From NCBI GenBank assembly GCA_017847725.1, contig JAGAXW010000002.1, positions 1 to 48,973 of the forward strand: a DNA stretch of 48,973 nucleotides, written 5' to 3'. Of this stretch, positions 15,571 through 24,192 are shown in pieces. The stretch is from Prevotella sp. (GTDB lineage: Bacteria > Bacteroidota > Bacteroidia > Bacteroidales > Bacteroidaceae). The translations under genes and the position numbers were made by a program. Every line of letters starts with the position of its first letter. Positions within the stretch are counted from its first letter, which is position 1. The notes beneath the pieces were generated by a model. The model was given only the letters and a program-made list of their open reading frames with translations. It was not told the origin of the DNA and did not search any database.

Positions 15571-16547
15571 GAATATTACTCCTTATCATCTGCGCACTGG
15601 GTATCAGTGCCTGCAGCACCACCAAGAAGAGTCAGGACAGCAGTCAGACGGCCGTCAGCATCCGCTTCGATGCCGACTCGGCATACGCCTTCTGTGCGGC
15701 CCAGTGCGACTTCGGGCCACGCACCATGAACAGCGAGGCCCACGAACGCTGCGGCCAGTGGATAGCCGAAAAGTTCAGGCAGTACGGCTGTCAGGTAGAA
15801 CTGCAGCAGGCCGACCTGAAAGGCTATGACGGCACACTGCTGAAGAGCACCAACATCATAGCCCGTCAAGCAGCGACAGCGGACAGCCAAAAGCCGAGGA
15901 TTCTCGTCTGTGCACACTGGGACAGCCGACCCTGGGCAGACAACGACCTCGACGAAGAGAACTGGCATAAGCCCGTACTGGGTGCCAACGACGGTGCCTC
16001 GGGCATTGCCGTGATGCTGGAGCTGGCCCGCATCCTGCAACAGCACGACTCGGCAGCGGTCACCGTAGACTTTGTATGCTTCGACGCCGAAGACTGGGGC
16101 GTGCCACAGTGGAGCAACGAGGCCGACGCCGACTCATGGGCACTGGGAGCCCAGCACTGGGCCAGCAGTCCGCAGGCAAAGGCCGGTGGCTATCAGTATG
16201 GCATCCTGCTCGACATGGTGGGTGGACAAGGTGCCAAGTTCTATCGCGAACTCATCTCCATGCAATATGCACGCAACATCGTAGAAAAGGTATGGCAGGC
16301 AGCCAACACGGCCGGCTATGGCAGCGTGTTCGTACAGAAAGACGGTGGCATGATTACCGACGACCATGTGCCCGTCAACGAGAAGGCCAACATCCCCTGT
16401 ATCGACATCATCAACCACTACCCCGACTGCCCGCAGAGCAGTTTCGGTCCCACATGGCACACGGTGAACGACGACATGGAGCATATCGACAAGAACACAC
16501 TGCACGCCGTCGGACAGACACTGGTGCAACTGATTTACACAGATTAG
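15567..16547 (+). CDS. M28 family lipoprotein, glutaminyl-peptide cyclotransferase-like
   Basis: 326 residues with a lipoprotein signal (LGISAC, lipidated C16). The body is an M28 zinc hydrolase fold: H117-x-D119 (AHWDSRP), D142 (GANDGASG), E175-D176 (DAEDWG), D216 (LLDMVG), and W297-H298. D142, E175 and H298 with the preceding tryptophan match the single-zinc set of glutaminyl cyclases, which turn N-terminal Gln into pyroglutamate. Because the second-metal ligands are also near-complete, an aminopeptidase is possible. It is translationally coupled to the C26-M19 fusion. In Bacteroidota, pyroglutamate formation is common on exported proteins after signal cleavage, which would fit an envelope-anchored cyclase. 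Confidence 0.85.
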   Translation: MRILLLIICALGISACSTTKKSQDSSQTAVSIRFDADSAYAFCAAQCDFGPRTMNSEAHERCGQWIAEKFRQYGCQVELQQADLKGYDGTLLKSTNIIARQAATADSQKPRILVCAHWDSRPWADNDLDEENWHKPVLGANDGASGIAVMLELARILQQHDSAAVTVDFVCFDAEDWGVPQWSNEADADSWALGAQHWASSPQAKAGGYQYGILLDMVGGQGAKFYRELISMQYARNIVEKVWQAANTAGYGSVFVQKDGGMITDDHVPVNEKANIPCIDIINHYPDCPQSSFGPTWHTVNDDMEHIDKNTLHAVGQTLVQLIYTD

Positions 16548-16559
16548 TGACTTTTCTCC

Positions 16560-17186
16560 CTACAATTGTCCTGCCTCGACCATCAGGACGACCCGCTCTG
16601 TCAGGCGGTCGACGCCCTCTGGGTCATACTCTTTCTTCAGGGATGCGCCGAAAGCCCAGGCAAAGGCCTGATAGAAGCCGGCACGCACAGGACCCAGGAA
16701 CGCCTGGATGAGTTCGTAGCTCGACGAGTGGCTCTCACGATAGATAAGTTTGATGAGCAGTTTGCCCTGCGAGTAGGTCAGCTTCTTCATGCGTGGCTTA
16801 TACTCCTTCATGACGCTCTTCTCCACTCGTTTCATGTGTTCATCCTTCGCCTTTTTGTCAGGCAGTGTCTCCAGATACTCTGCCGTCTCCATCATAATCA
16901 TGTTGGCCTCCTTGGCGATGGGCAGCACGGCCTTCACGTTCTTCACCAGTCGCATGTAGGCCCCCTGCTGCTTCTTGCTTTTGAACGTCACTGGCGGGAA
17001 GACGTAGACATTGTTCATCTCCATATATTGTATGCTGTCGCCGTCTTCCAGCACCTTGCCCACCTTCACGGTCGGCATAAAGGTCGGACTATCCATGTCG
17101 ACCTCCTCCGTCCGTTTGATGTCCTGCGCCACAGCGTCAGCCACCAACAGCCATAAGCCAAAAGCTAAAAAAAAGATTTGCTTCAC
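16560..17186 (-). CDS. DUF4294 family exported protein
   Basis: A 208-residue Bacteroidota-specific protein with signal peptide (KQIFFLAFGLWLLVADAVAQ) and the DUF4294 body: paired strands around VYVFPPVTFKSKKQQ, a helical basic centre, then KLIYRESHSSSYELIQAFLGPVRAGFYQAFAWAFG. Function unknown; probably periplasmic. It uses a GTG start at 17186-17184, which is needed to include the signal peptide. The start codon and the -7 box 4 nt upstream lie within a 16-bp sequence that recurs at 24186-24201. The gene is convergent with the M28 lipoprotein gene (12-nt gap). Confidence 0.85.
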   Translation of the reverse strand: MKQIFFLAFGLWLLVADAVAQDIKRTEEVDMDSPTFMPTVKVGKVLEDGDSIQYMEMNNVYVFPPVTFKSKKQQGAYMRLVKNVKAVLPIAKEANMIMMETAEYLETLPDKKAKDEHMKRVEKSVMKEYKPRMKKLTYSQGKLLIKLIYRESHSSSYELIQAFLGPVRAGFYQAFAWAFGASLKKEYDPEGVDRLTERVVLMVEAGQL

Positions 17187-17195
17187 GCGGCAAAG
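17180..17195. repeat. 16-bp direct repeat, left copy (flanks the R-M island)
   Basis: GCTTCACGCGGCAAAG, identical to 24186-24201. It spans the GTG start and part of the -7 box of the DUF4294 gene. Confidence 0.85.
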
Positions 17196-17198
17196 GTA
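17191..17198 (-). promoter_or_regulatory. -7 box of DUF4294 gene, leaderless
   Basis: Minus-strand TACCTTTG, only 4 nt from the GTG start, so the transcript should begin at or next to the start codon. Confidence 0.55.
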
Positions 17199-17253
17199 CG
17201 AAAAGTCGAGAGAAGAACAAAATAAACTTGTTTGTTTTTTCTTGCGAGACAGA

Positions 17254-17346
17254 GTAACTTCACACTATAAGGGCGAAGTTACGGAATAGTGATGCCGTCA
17301 ATGCCTGCATTTCTGCAATGACCGCCTCTTCCTTCGGTGATTGCAG
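17254..17346. repeat. Two inverted repeats in the mod 3' flank
   Basis: GTAACTTC (17254-17261) pairs with GAAGTTAC (17275-17282), and CTGCAATGACCG (17313-17324) pairs with CGGTGATTGCAG (17335-17346) with one mismatch. Neither has a U-tract. They lie between the mod stop and the DUF4294 promoter, where they may end or stabilise the mod transcript or mark the island edge. I see no gene in 17199-17371. Confidence 0.5.
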
Positions 17347-17371
17347 CAGACGATGATTTAACTTTGTATAG

Positions 17372-19993
17372 TTAATCCAGCGTTATGACCTTTGTGCTTT
17401 CTTCGCCGAACTGGGAAATGACACGGACGGCAAGTTTGCGGCCCTTCTCATATTTGATGGGAGCAGAACGGAAGTCGTAGAGGGCGTCCCAGACTTCTTC
17501 GGGGAATTCCATACGGAGGGTGCGTCCTATATCCCTCTTGATTTGTCTGGGTGTAACGCTCTGCAAGCCTTTCTTCCATGCGTTGAACTCTTTCTTGTCG
17601 CCACCGCAGAAATGGATGGAGCGCACCACAAACTCCGTGCCACTGTAGCGGTCGTCCAGTTCCCAATAGGCTATGTCGGCCACATTGCGTTCAGCCACCC
17701 GGTCTTGGATGGGGTCGTACATGTCCATACCCTGTATCTCAACGTGACAAGTGTCGTCATCGTCGCGCACTAAACGGATGTCAGGCTCACCGATGATGAT
17801 GAATGAGCCGGCAGTTTTGTCTTTCTTCAAAAGGCCGTCTTGCAACAGGTCGTCGTTCATGCGTACTTTGACCACATGGAAGGTGCCGAGATTATAGTCT
17901 TTGATGTCTTCGTTCTTGATGTCATCCTCAAACGAGAAGCCTAATATATATAAAGTGGAGGCTCCCTCGTTCAGCTTCTGGCGGAACTCACGGATGGCCA
18001 TATTGACCGACTGCTTGCTGACAGTGCCAAACTTCGGGCCGATCATCAGGTAGGCCAGCACTTCGTTGCCCTGCTCGTCTTTATAGTAGCCACGGGCATT
18101 CAGATAGGGATTGGCAATAGGTTGCAAACCATGGAATAAGGCAGCATGACCTTTCAGCCCGTTGCGGATGCCATTGGCCCGCAGGTTACTGAAGATGCGC
18201 TCCACAAACTGCTGGTTGTCCTCGGTTTCGTTTTTCCGCTCTACCAGCGATTCCGGCGACTGCACATTATAGTTTTGCAAAGTCTCTACAGTAAAAGGAC
18301 CGCTGACACGGATGCGCTTCTTGTCAATCTCTGGCTGGTCGTAGAGGCATTCGCATATCATCCCTTCGTCATAAGCAAGCCCCTTTTGCGTTATTCTAGT
18401 TACAGTTGTATATTTGAAACCGAGTCTTATATTTTCTTTTTCTGAACTATCAAAAGGCTGATAATATGGAAACAATGCTATCACCAATCTCCTTTTGGCT
18501 ATATTTAGAGCTATTCTGCTAGTGTCAATAGTTATCCATCTTCTTCCCCATTGTTCTGAAACGAAAGCTGTTGTACCGCTCCCACAGGTAGGATCCAGCA
18601 CTAAATCTCCTGGATCAGTTGACATCAAAATGCAACGTTGTATTGCTTTTGTTGAAGTCTGGACAACATATACCTTGGGATCTTTACGACTTTGTATTCC
18701 ATGCACATCATCCCAAATATTATTCTCTTCAACGTATGGGAAATCGTCAAAATACCGTTTATATTGCAAGTTATTATCAGTTTTAACAATTCTTCCCAAT
18801 TCTCTCAAACGTCTCAATCCTTTTTCTGTTACAGACCAATGCCTTCCCCTTGGAGGGTAATATACTTGACCTTCAAATTCGAATGGTTGTTCTTCAGAAG
18901 CACTACCTTGAGATGACAAATCTCCAACTCTAAAGACCTTTGCTCCAATTGGTAGGGAGATTTTCTTTTCATTTTCTTCACTTGTTAATGCTCGAATTGA
19001 ACCATCAGGAAGTTCAACTTGGTTATAATGAGCATCTTCTGTAAAATCTTTCTTATGAAATAGTGGTCTATACTTGATTTTCTCTATACTCTTAGCATAC
19101 CAAATTATGAAATCTGCTACATTACCAATTGTCTTTGAAGTAAAACCTGATGTTTTAGTAAATACTATTTGACTCACAAAATTCTCACTTCCAAATACTT
19201 CATCCATTAGATTGCGAACCAGATGCACGTTCTCATCGGATATTTGTACAAAGCAAGAACCACTTTCCGTAAGTAGTTCACGAGCCATCACAAGACGGTC
19301 GCGGAGATAAGAAAGATAGCTGTTGATGCCTAACTCCCAAGTATCACGGTAAGCCTTGATAGTTTCTGGTTCGCCAGAGATGCCGCCATCGTTTTCTTTC
19401 ACGTTGGTACTGTTGATGCGCATCTGCCAGTTACCACCATACTTAATACCGTAAGGCGGGTCGATATAGACACACTGCACCTGTCCGCGCATCCCTTCAC
19501 GGTTCAGCAGCGAGTTCATCACCAGCAGGGAGTCGCCCAAGATGAGACGATTCTTCCAGTTCTCGTTGTGCTGATAATAGCTTGCCACACGCTCCAGTTC
19601 GTCCTCTTCGTCCTGCTCACGGAACATCTCTTCGAAGAGCTCCGTCTGGTTCTCAAACCCGGCAGCCTTTTCATCTCGCACCCGATACAGTCGGTTAATC
19701 AGCTGTTCTGGATTAATATCCTCATGAACATAGAGACTACGAATGTCAGTCTTCAGTGACGGATGCTGCGTGTCCTCATTGTCGTTGCGATATTTGTTGA
19801 GCCAATAGAGTTCGGGGTCATTACCGCGACGGAACTCATGACGAAAGATGTCGTACTCTGACTGTTGCGGTTCTCCGTCAACGATGGCACTTTCCTCTCC
19901 CTGTCGCTCGGTGGTAGGGATGCTGGCACGTTTCTCCTGCTGATGCTCTATATGCGAGACAGGGTGCTTTGGGTCGTATGGCTTGTTGCTCAT
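17372..19993 (-). CDS. Type III restriction-modification DNA methyltransferase (Mod)
   Basis: 873 residues, class beta N6-adenine or N4-cytosine methyltransferase. Motif IV DPPY is at 178-181, and the SAM-binding motif I (DPTCGSGTT) at 467-475, so the target-recognition region lies between them, as in Mod proteins. After motif I come the helix RRWITIDTSRIALNIAKRRL and a long C-terminal part (about 540-873) typical of the larger Mod relatives. Mod gives the sequence specificity and protects host DNA, and joins Res to cleave. It is the last gene of the island operon, 12 nt after the BRO-like gene. The segment coding residues about 262-535 is AT-rich (27-43 % GC) compared with both ends (about 48-58 %). 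No simple repeat tract for phase variation was seen. Confidence 0.9.
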   Translation of the reverse strand: MSNKPYDPKHPVSHIEHQQEKRASIPTTERQGEESAIVDGEPQQSEYDIFRHEFRRGNDPELYWLNKYRNDNEDTQHPSLKTDIRSLYVHEDINPEQLINRLYRVRDEKAAGFENQTELFEEMFREQDEEDELERVASYYQHNENWKNRLILGDSLLVMNSLLNREGMRGQVQCVYIDPPYGIKYGGNWQMRINSTNVKENDGGISGEPETIKAYRDTWELGINSYLSYLRDRLVMARELLTESGSCFVQISDENVHLVRNLMDEVFGSENFVSQIVFTKTSGFTSKTIGNVADFIIWYAKSIEKIKYRPLFHKKDFTEDAHYNQVELPDGSIRALTSEENEKKISLPIGAKVFRVGDLSSQGSASEEQPFEFEGQVYYPPRGRHWSVTEKGLRRLRELGRIVKTDNNLQYKRYFDDFPYVEENNIWDDVHGIQSRKDPKVYVVQTSTKAIQRCILMSTDPGDLVLDPTCGSGTTAFVSEQWGRRWITIDTSRIALNIAKRRLVIALFPYYQPFDSSEKENIRLGFKYTTVTRITQKGLAYDEGMICECLYDQPEIDKKRIRVSGPFTVETLQNYNVQSPESLVERKNETEDNQQFVERIFSNLRANGIRNGLKGHAALFHGLQPIANPYLNARGYYKDEQGNEVLAYLMIGPKFGTVSKQSVNMAIREFRQKLNEGASTLYILGFSFEDDIKNEDIKDYNLGTFHVVKVRMNDDLLQDGLLKKDKTAGSFIIIGEPDIRLVRDDDDTCHVEIQGMDMYDPIQDRVAERNVADIAYWELDDRYSGTEFVVRSIHFCGGDKKEFNAWKKGLQSVTPRQIKRDIGRTLRMEFPEEVWDALYDFRSAPIKYEKGRKLAVRVISQFGEESTKVITLD

Positions 19994-20005
19994 AATATGC
20001 TCTTT

Positions 20006-20842
20006 TTATTGTTCTTCTTGATCTTTTTCCGGCAACAGATAGTCGCTGGCCTTGGCAGGCGAAATAACACTATGGCCCAACTGGCTTTCCAGTTGATTGC
20101 GGGCTGCCTTTGCCACGCTGCCTCCATCTTTTGCTACTTGGGCCTGCTGATGGAAGCCGCGAGGGTCGCGCTGTTTGGAGAGTTCTGTGGCTGAGGCCTC
20201 AGCAAGGATGTTGAAGGCTATTTCAAGGTTGGTCATGTTATCGCGCAGATTTTCTTTCTTCAATCCTTTGAAGTGCTTGTACTGCTTCGTCGTGAAACCG
20301 CTCCATTCTCGGGTAATGATGTCAGTCAGCGAAGCATATTCCAGTCCTTCTTTTACGCCCGTCCGTTTCCACTCGTCGGTCAATTCCTTGCGCACTTCGA
20401 TGCTCTTGATGCGCTGGTTGATCCAAGCATCACTATATCCTAACCGCTTATAGTCGATAATGGCTTGGTCGATACTCAGTTCCGGGTCTTGCATCTGGTC
20501 AATACGCTGGCTGGCCACCTGCGCCATCCATTGCTTGAACGGTTCGGCTTTAGGTGAAGGGATGGACTGGATGATGCGGAAAATTCCTTCTATAGTTGCG
20601 AAGTTCGTTTTTTGTTTGCCTCCAGCAGTTTGTACAGCAAGGGGGGTGACAATTTGTCCCCACCCTTCTGCGAGCATTGGGTCTCTTTTCCTCATTTTCT
20701 TAATATAATCCGTTGGATTAGTACTGTCAGTCAACACTTCTACCACATCAGCTACACAGAAGTACCACTTCTCTTCTTGGTCGTCCCATATTGTGCGCAC
20801 TTTACGCTCTTGGAACAGTTGTAATGCTTGTTTCTTTGTCAT
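20006..20842 (-). CDS. BRO-N / DinD-like protein encoded between res and mod
   Basis: 278 residues. The N-terminal third (about 8-115) resembles a BRO-N domain (phage antirepressor-type DNA-binding fold: FQERKVRTIWDDQEEKWYFCVADVVEVLT, then NFATIEGIFRIIQSI). The rest resembles E. coli DinD: VRKELTDEW, a helical middle, and the C-terminal pattern GFHQQAQVAKDGGSVAKAARNQLESQLGHSVISPAKA. DinD is SOS-induced and can disrupt RecA filaments. It is separated from res by 2 nt and from mod by 12 nt, so it is made together with them. A role in handling DNA breaks or controlling the restriction enzyme is inference from context. Confidence 0.7.
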   Translation of the reverse strand: MTKKQALQLFQERKVRTIWDDQEEKWYFCVADVVEVLTDSTNPTDYIKKMRKRDPMLAEGWGQIVTPLAVQTAGGKQKTNFATIEGIFRIIQSIPSPKAEPFKQWMAQVASQRIDQMQDPELSIDQAIIDYKRLGYSDAWINQRIKSIEVRKELTDEWKRTGVKEGLEYASLTDIITREWSGFTTKQYKHFKGLKKENLRDNMTNLEIAFNILAEASATELSKQRDPRGFHQQAQVAKDGGSVAKAARNQLESQLGHSVISPAKASDYLLPEKDQEEQ

Positions 20843-20844
20843 AT

Positions 20845-23800
20845 TTAGAGTTCTTGAATTTTATGGATAAGTGTTCGTTTAATATTATCGATATCTGAGA
20901 CCTCGACAAAAGCCCAGCGGCCATACTGGCTTAGATTGTTCGCTGCAGGTAGCCAGTAGTCAAGCGTATAGTGACGCTTGGCATCTTTATGCCCCGTACG
21001 GTCATCGCTGAAACCGGATATCTCAATAATCAAGTTGACCTGCTCACCCTTCATTGTATTGACACGTGCAATGAAGTCGGGCATATACTGGTGCTCCTCA
21101 GTTCCCACCATATAGGGAATCTGGAAACTCAGAAAATGGTTCTTGACGTAACTGACGACTTCTGGAATTTCCTCTAACGTCTTAGCTGCAATCTGTTCCC
21201 ACGACTGCGTATCGGCCACTACATAGTTGACATGGCTCTTGGTGGTAGGCCAAACTGGCTTGGTTGTAGCGCCAAACACATGAGCAGTAGAGCCTTCAGG
21301 ATTGTAGTAATTCAAGATGGCCGTAATACGTTCTTCTTGCCGGTTAGCCTGACGGATGCCCTCATAAATGCTGCTCAATATCTCGGACTGCTGCCAAAGA
21401 ATGACCAGGCGCTTCATTTTTTCAGGCTCTTCGTCGCCTCCCACTACTTCTGTATGTTCCTCATACCACTGTTGCACAATCCTCTTCAAGGGCGCAAACC
21501 GCTGAAACTGCTGACCGCCGTCGCGGTCGGTGTAGTAATTGCGAATGAGTTGCCAAGTGAGATAATAGATGACCTGAGCATCGCGCAAGTCGTCATATTC
21601 CACTTTCATTATTTGTAGCGTTGGGGCAATGGCACTTTGCAGAACGGTCTTTGTAGGAATCTTGTTGAAGTTGATAACAAACTTTGGCACATCCTGATAG
21701 TCTGCCCTAATTTCACCGTCAGGTGTTTCGCTACGATAACCCACGATGTTGGGGAAACGAATCTCCAGTTCGCCTCGCTCCTTCAGAGCCTTAATCACCG
21801 TCTTAGGTTTAGGAGGACGAGGCACGCCACCCTTACCTCCTTTGAAGGTCTTGAAAGGCACGCCAATGATGTGGGCATATTCGGGCGGGAATTTGTAAAC
21901 TACATTTTTCTTGCTTCTCTTGGCGGCAACCTTCGGGTCAAGCTCATTTCCATCCAAATCGTATGCCGTCAAATCATAACTGCGGCGGCGTAGGGCCCGA
22001 CCTACCACCTGTTCACAAAGCAGCTGTGAGCCAAAGGCACGGATACCCATGACGTGAGTGACTGTATTTGCATCCCAGCCTTCCGTCAGCATCGACACAC
22101 TGACAACACAGCGGATATGCGCTCCAAGCGTATCAGGCTTACCTACACTATTCACTACTTCACGCAGAATCTCGGCATCTGTCAATTGGTCAGCACTGCC
22201 TGAACCGTGAAGAACAGCATAGTCTTTTTTGAAATTCTCAATCTCAGATGCATAGAGTTTCTTGAATTCGTCGGTGATGACCAGTGATGCTTCGTCAATA
22301 GCATTACTGTCAATCAAAAGTGTCGGAGCCTTGCCCTTAGGAAAATTGTTTTCGTCATAGTTGCTGAACACGGGGAAATGTCCTTTCACGTAAATGGTTT
22401 CTCCTTGTTCGTTAACCGTTTCGTAGCCAGCAATATACTTGAATACTTCACGGGAAACCATTGTATTGTTGCAGACAACAATGAACACTGGAGGTGTTGT
22501 ATAGAGATTGGCCTTTTCTTCACCTTCGGTTCTTACGCCTTGCTCATATTTCTCGTAGTCTTTGGTAAACTGTTCTAAAGCCGTATTGACCAATGTAGGT
22601 AGGTTTGGCTGTGCCTCATGCTTGTCATCACCTTTCTCCTCCTCTTTTGCTTTCTTTTTGACAGTCCGCACACCCATTTTGGAGAGTTCTCCACTCACGT
22701 GTTTATATATGTTGCGGAACTTTGGCTCTTCCAAATCGTGAGTATTGTCAAACGAAGGCAGGAATGGTATCTTCACCAACCCACTTTCAATAGCATCAAC
22801 CAAACCGAAATCGCTCACTACCCATGGGAAAAGCGAATAAGCCTCATAGCCAGAGCCTTTCAGATAATAGGGCGTAGCTGACAAGTCGTAGACATGCTGT
22901 ATCTTATAACCACAGAGTTTCATCTGTCGTAAACCTTCATACCAAACCATTGCATTTTGGTTCTCGGCTTCACCTTCAGCGGTTTCTTCGTCTTTCTTTC
23001 CTTTCGTATTATTCTTTTTGGGCAGATAGCAATGATGGGCTTCGTCGTTGATAATAAGCATACGCTTGCCTTTGGCTCCTTTGTGAAGAATGCGCGACAG
23101 CATGACGCTGTAATCTTCCTTACCCGTCTGTCTTTTCTGCTCTCCGTCCACGTACTGCAATTTGCCGTCAAGAGGAGATGTGTGCTTTCCGGAAAGCACT
23201 TTTGGCTCTAACTGCTGATAATTGATAATCGTAATAGAAGCATTCAGACCACCCAATAACGGTTCGAAATGACGTGGAATCAAATCCCGCTTATGGTAGT
23301 AGTCATTCATTTCATATCTTGCCTTATTACTATTATCCAAATAGAGCACACTCAACCTGTCGCGAATGGTAATGCCAGGTGCTACTATCAGAAAGTTATC
23401 TGCAAAGCGTGTGTCTTGCATGTTGTCCTTTCTGTTCAGGTAATTATACAGGATCATCATAGCCATCACAACCGTCTTGCCAGTACCTGTTGCCATCTTA
23501 AAGGCTGTACGAGGCAGGACGAATTGTGGGTCATCTGATACTGTCGCCAATCTTTCATTTAGCTGGCGCAACAAGTCGCGTCCGATATTGGGGTCAAGGT
23601 CTGCTACTTCGTTAAGATAGATAGCCGTTTCAATAGCTTCACGCTGACAGAAGAATAGCTGAAGGTGCCACTGACGTTCGGGATTCTTAAACCAATAATT
23701 CAGAAGTTCCCGGGTGATGCGTGTTACACCATTATAATTGCTATCCCGCCATTGCTTCACCTGCTTACGAATTTCATTTATAAATGCAGCATTGGCATCT

Positions 23801-24006
23801 GTACTTTCAAAATCAGAGCCGCCGAACATCTGCATCTGTTCGTGGCGTTTAGGCACAATATCAATAGAGGTTGTAAATGGCCGACGTCCCTCTATGATGT
23901 GGGAATAGTCCAAATTCCCATCCATGTCCGTATCATAATACAAACGCGGTTCCTCGTATGGGTTATTTAATATCGGGCTTTTGGTAGTATCGTAAATTCT
24001 TGCCAT
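20845..24006 (-). CDS. Type III restriction enzyme, helicase-nuclease subunit (Res)
   Basis: 1053 residues. An SF2 helicase core: Walker A FKMATGTGKTVVMAM (about residue 167), DEAH-type Walker B IINDEAHHCYLPKK (about 320), SATPYYL, and a second RecA-like domain with VSVSMLTEGWDANTVTHVMGIRAFGSQLLCEQVVGRALRR. The C-terminus holds a PD-(D/E)xK-like nuclease: PD at 976-977 and E995, but the position of the catalytic lysine reads S997 (IIEISGF), with K1007 nearby. Res uses ATP to translocate or switch between sites and cut foreign DNA when paired with Mod. It follows the HTH gene by 18 nt and precedes the BRO-like gene by 2 nt. Confidence 0.9.
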   Translation of the reverse strand: MARIYDTTKSPILNNPYEEPRLYYDTDMDGNLDYSHIIEGRRPFTTSIDIVPKRHEQMQMFGGSDFESTDANAAFINEIRKQVKQWRDSNYNGVTRITRELLNYWFKNPERQWHLQLFFCQREAIETAIYLNEVADLDPNIGRDLLRQLNERLATVSDDPQFVLPRTAFKMATGTGKTVVMAMMILYNYLNRKDNMQDTRFADNFLIVAPGITIRDRLSVLYLDNSNKARYEMNDYYHKRDLIPRHFEPLLGGLNASITIINYQQLEPKVLSGKHTSPLDGKLQYVDGEQKRQTGKEDYSVMLSRILHKGAKGKRMLIINDEAHHCYLPKKNNTKGKKDEETAEGEAENQNAMVWYEGLRQMKLCGYKIQHVYDLSATPYYLKGSGYEAYSLFPWVVSDFGLVDAIESGLVKIPFLPSFDNTHDLEEPKFRNIYKHVSGELSKMGVRTVKKKAKEEEKGDDKHEAQPNLPTLVNTALEQFTKDYEKYEQGVRTEGEEKANLYTTPPVFIVVCNNTMVSREVFKYIAGYETVNEQGETIYVKGHFPVFSNYDENNFPKGKAPTLLIDSNAIDEASLVITDEFKKLYASEIENFKKDYAVLHGSGSADQLTDAEILREVVNSVGKPDTLGAHIRCVVSVSMLTEGWDANTVTHVMGIRAFGSQLLCEQVVGRALRRRSYDLTAYDLDGNELDPKVAAKRSKKNVVYKFPPEYAHIIGVPFKTFKGGKGGVPRPPKPKTVIKALKERGELEIRFPNIVGYRSETPDGEIRADYQDVPKFVINFNKIPTKTVLQSAIAPTLQIMKVEYDDLRDAQVIYYLTWQLIRNYYTDRDGGQQFQRFAPLKRIVQQWYEEHTEVVGGDEEPEKMKRLVILWQQSEILSSIYEGIRQANRQEERITAILNYYNPEGSTAHVFGATTKPVWPTTKSHVNYVVADTQSWEQIAAKTLEEIPEVVSYVKNHFLSFQIPYMVGTEEHQYMPDFIARVNTMKGEQVNLIIEISGFSDDRTGHKDAKRHYTLDYWLPAANNLSQYGRWAFVEVSDIDNIKRTLIHKIQEL

Positions 24007-24024
24007 AATTACATTTCTTAAAAA

Positions 24025-24192
24025 CTATCCTTCTTCTGTCCAAAGTAAATCATCTACACGCACACCCAATATCTTTGATAACTGGATGAACATTTCTACA
24101 TTTGGCTGGGCGGCATTAGTCACCCATTTTGATATGACAGCTGGGTCTTTATCAAGGAGTTCCGGCAATCGCTTGTTGGTCATTCGCTTCAC
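24025..24192 (-). CDS. Truncated XRE-family HTH regulator of the R-M operon
   Basis: A short frame (52 residues from the ATG at 24183, or 55 from the GTG at 24192) ending in TAG at 24027-24025, 18 nt upstream of res. It contains the recognition part of a Cro/CI-type HTH (TNKRLPELLDKDPAVISKWVTN, followed by QPNVEMFIQLSKILGVRVDDLL). Relatives in Bacteroidota usually have about 12 more residues (an N-terminal helix like MNRIKVVLAEK) before TNK. Here those are replaced by the 16-bp repeat, which provides a GTG and a -7 box. It may autoregulate the operon, as restriction C proteins do, or be a damaged repressor. Confidence 0.65.
   Translation of the reverse strand: MKRMTNKRLPELLDKDPAVISKWVTNAAQPNVEMFIQLSKILGVRVDDLLWTEEG

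Noticed and set aside
17372-19993. Phase-variable mod
   Set aside because: No homopolymer or short tandem repeat tract long enough to slip was found in the gene or its promoter region.
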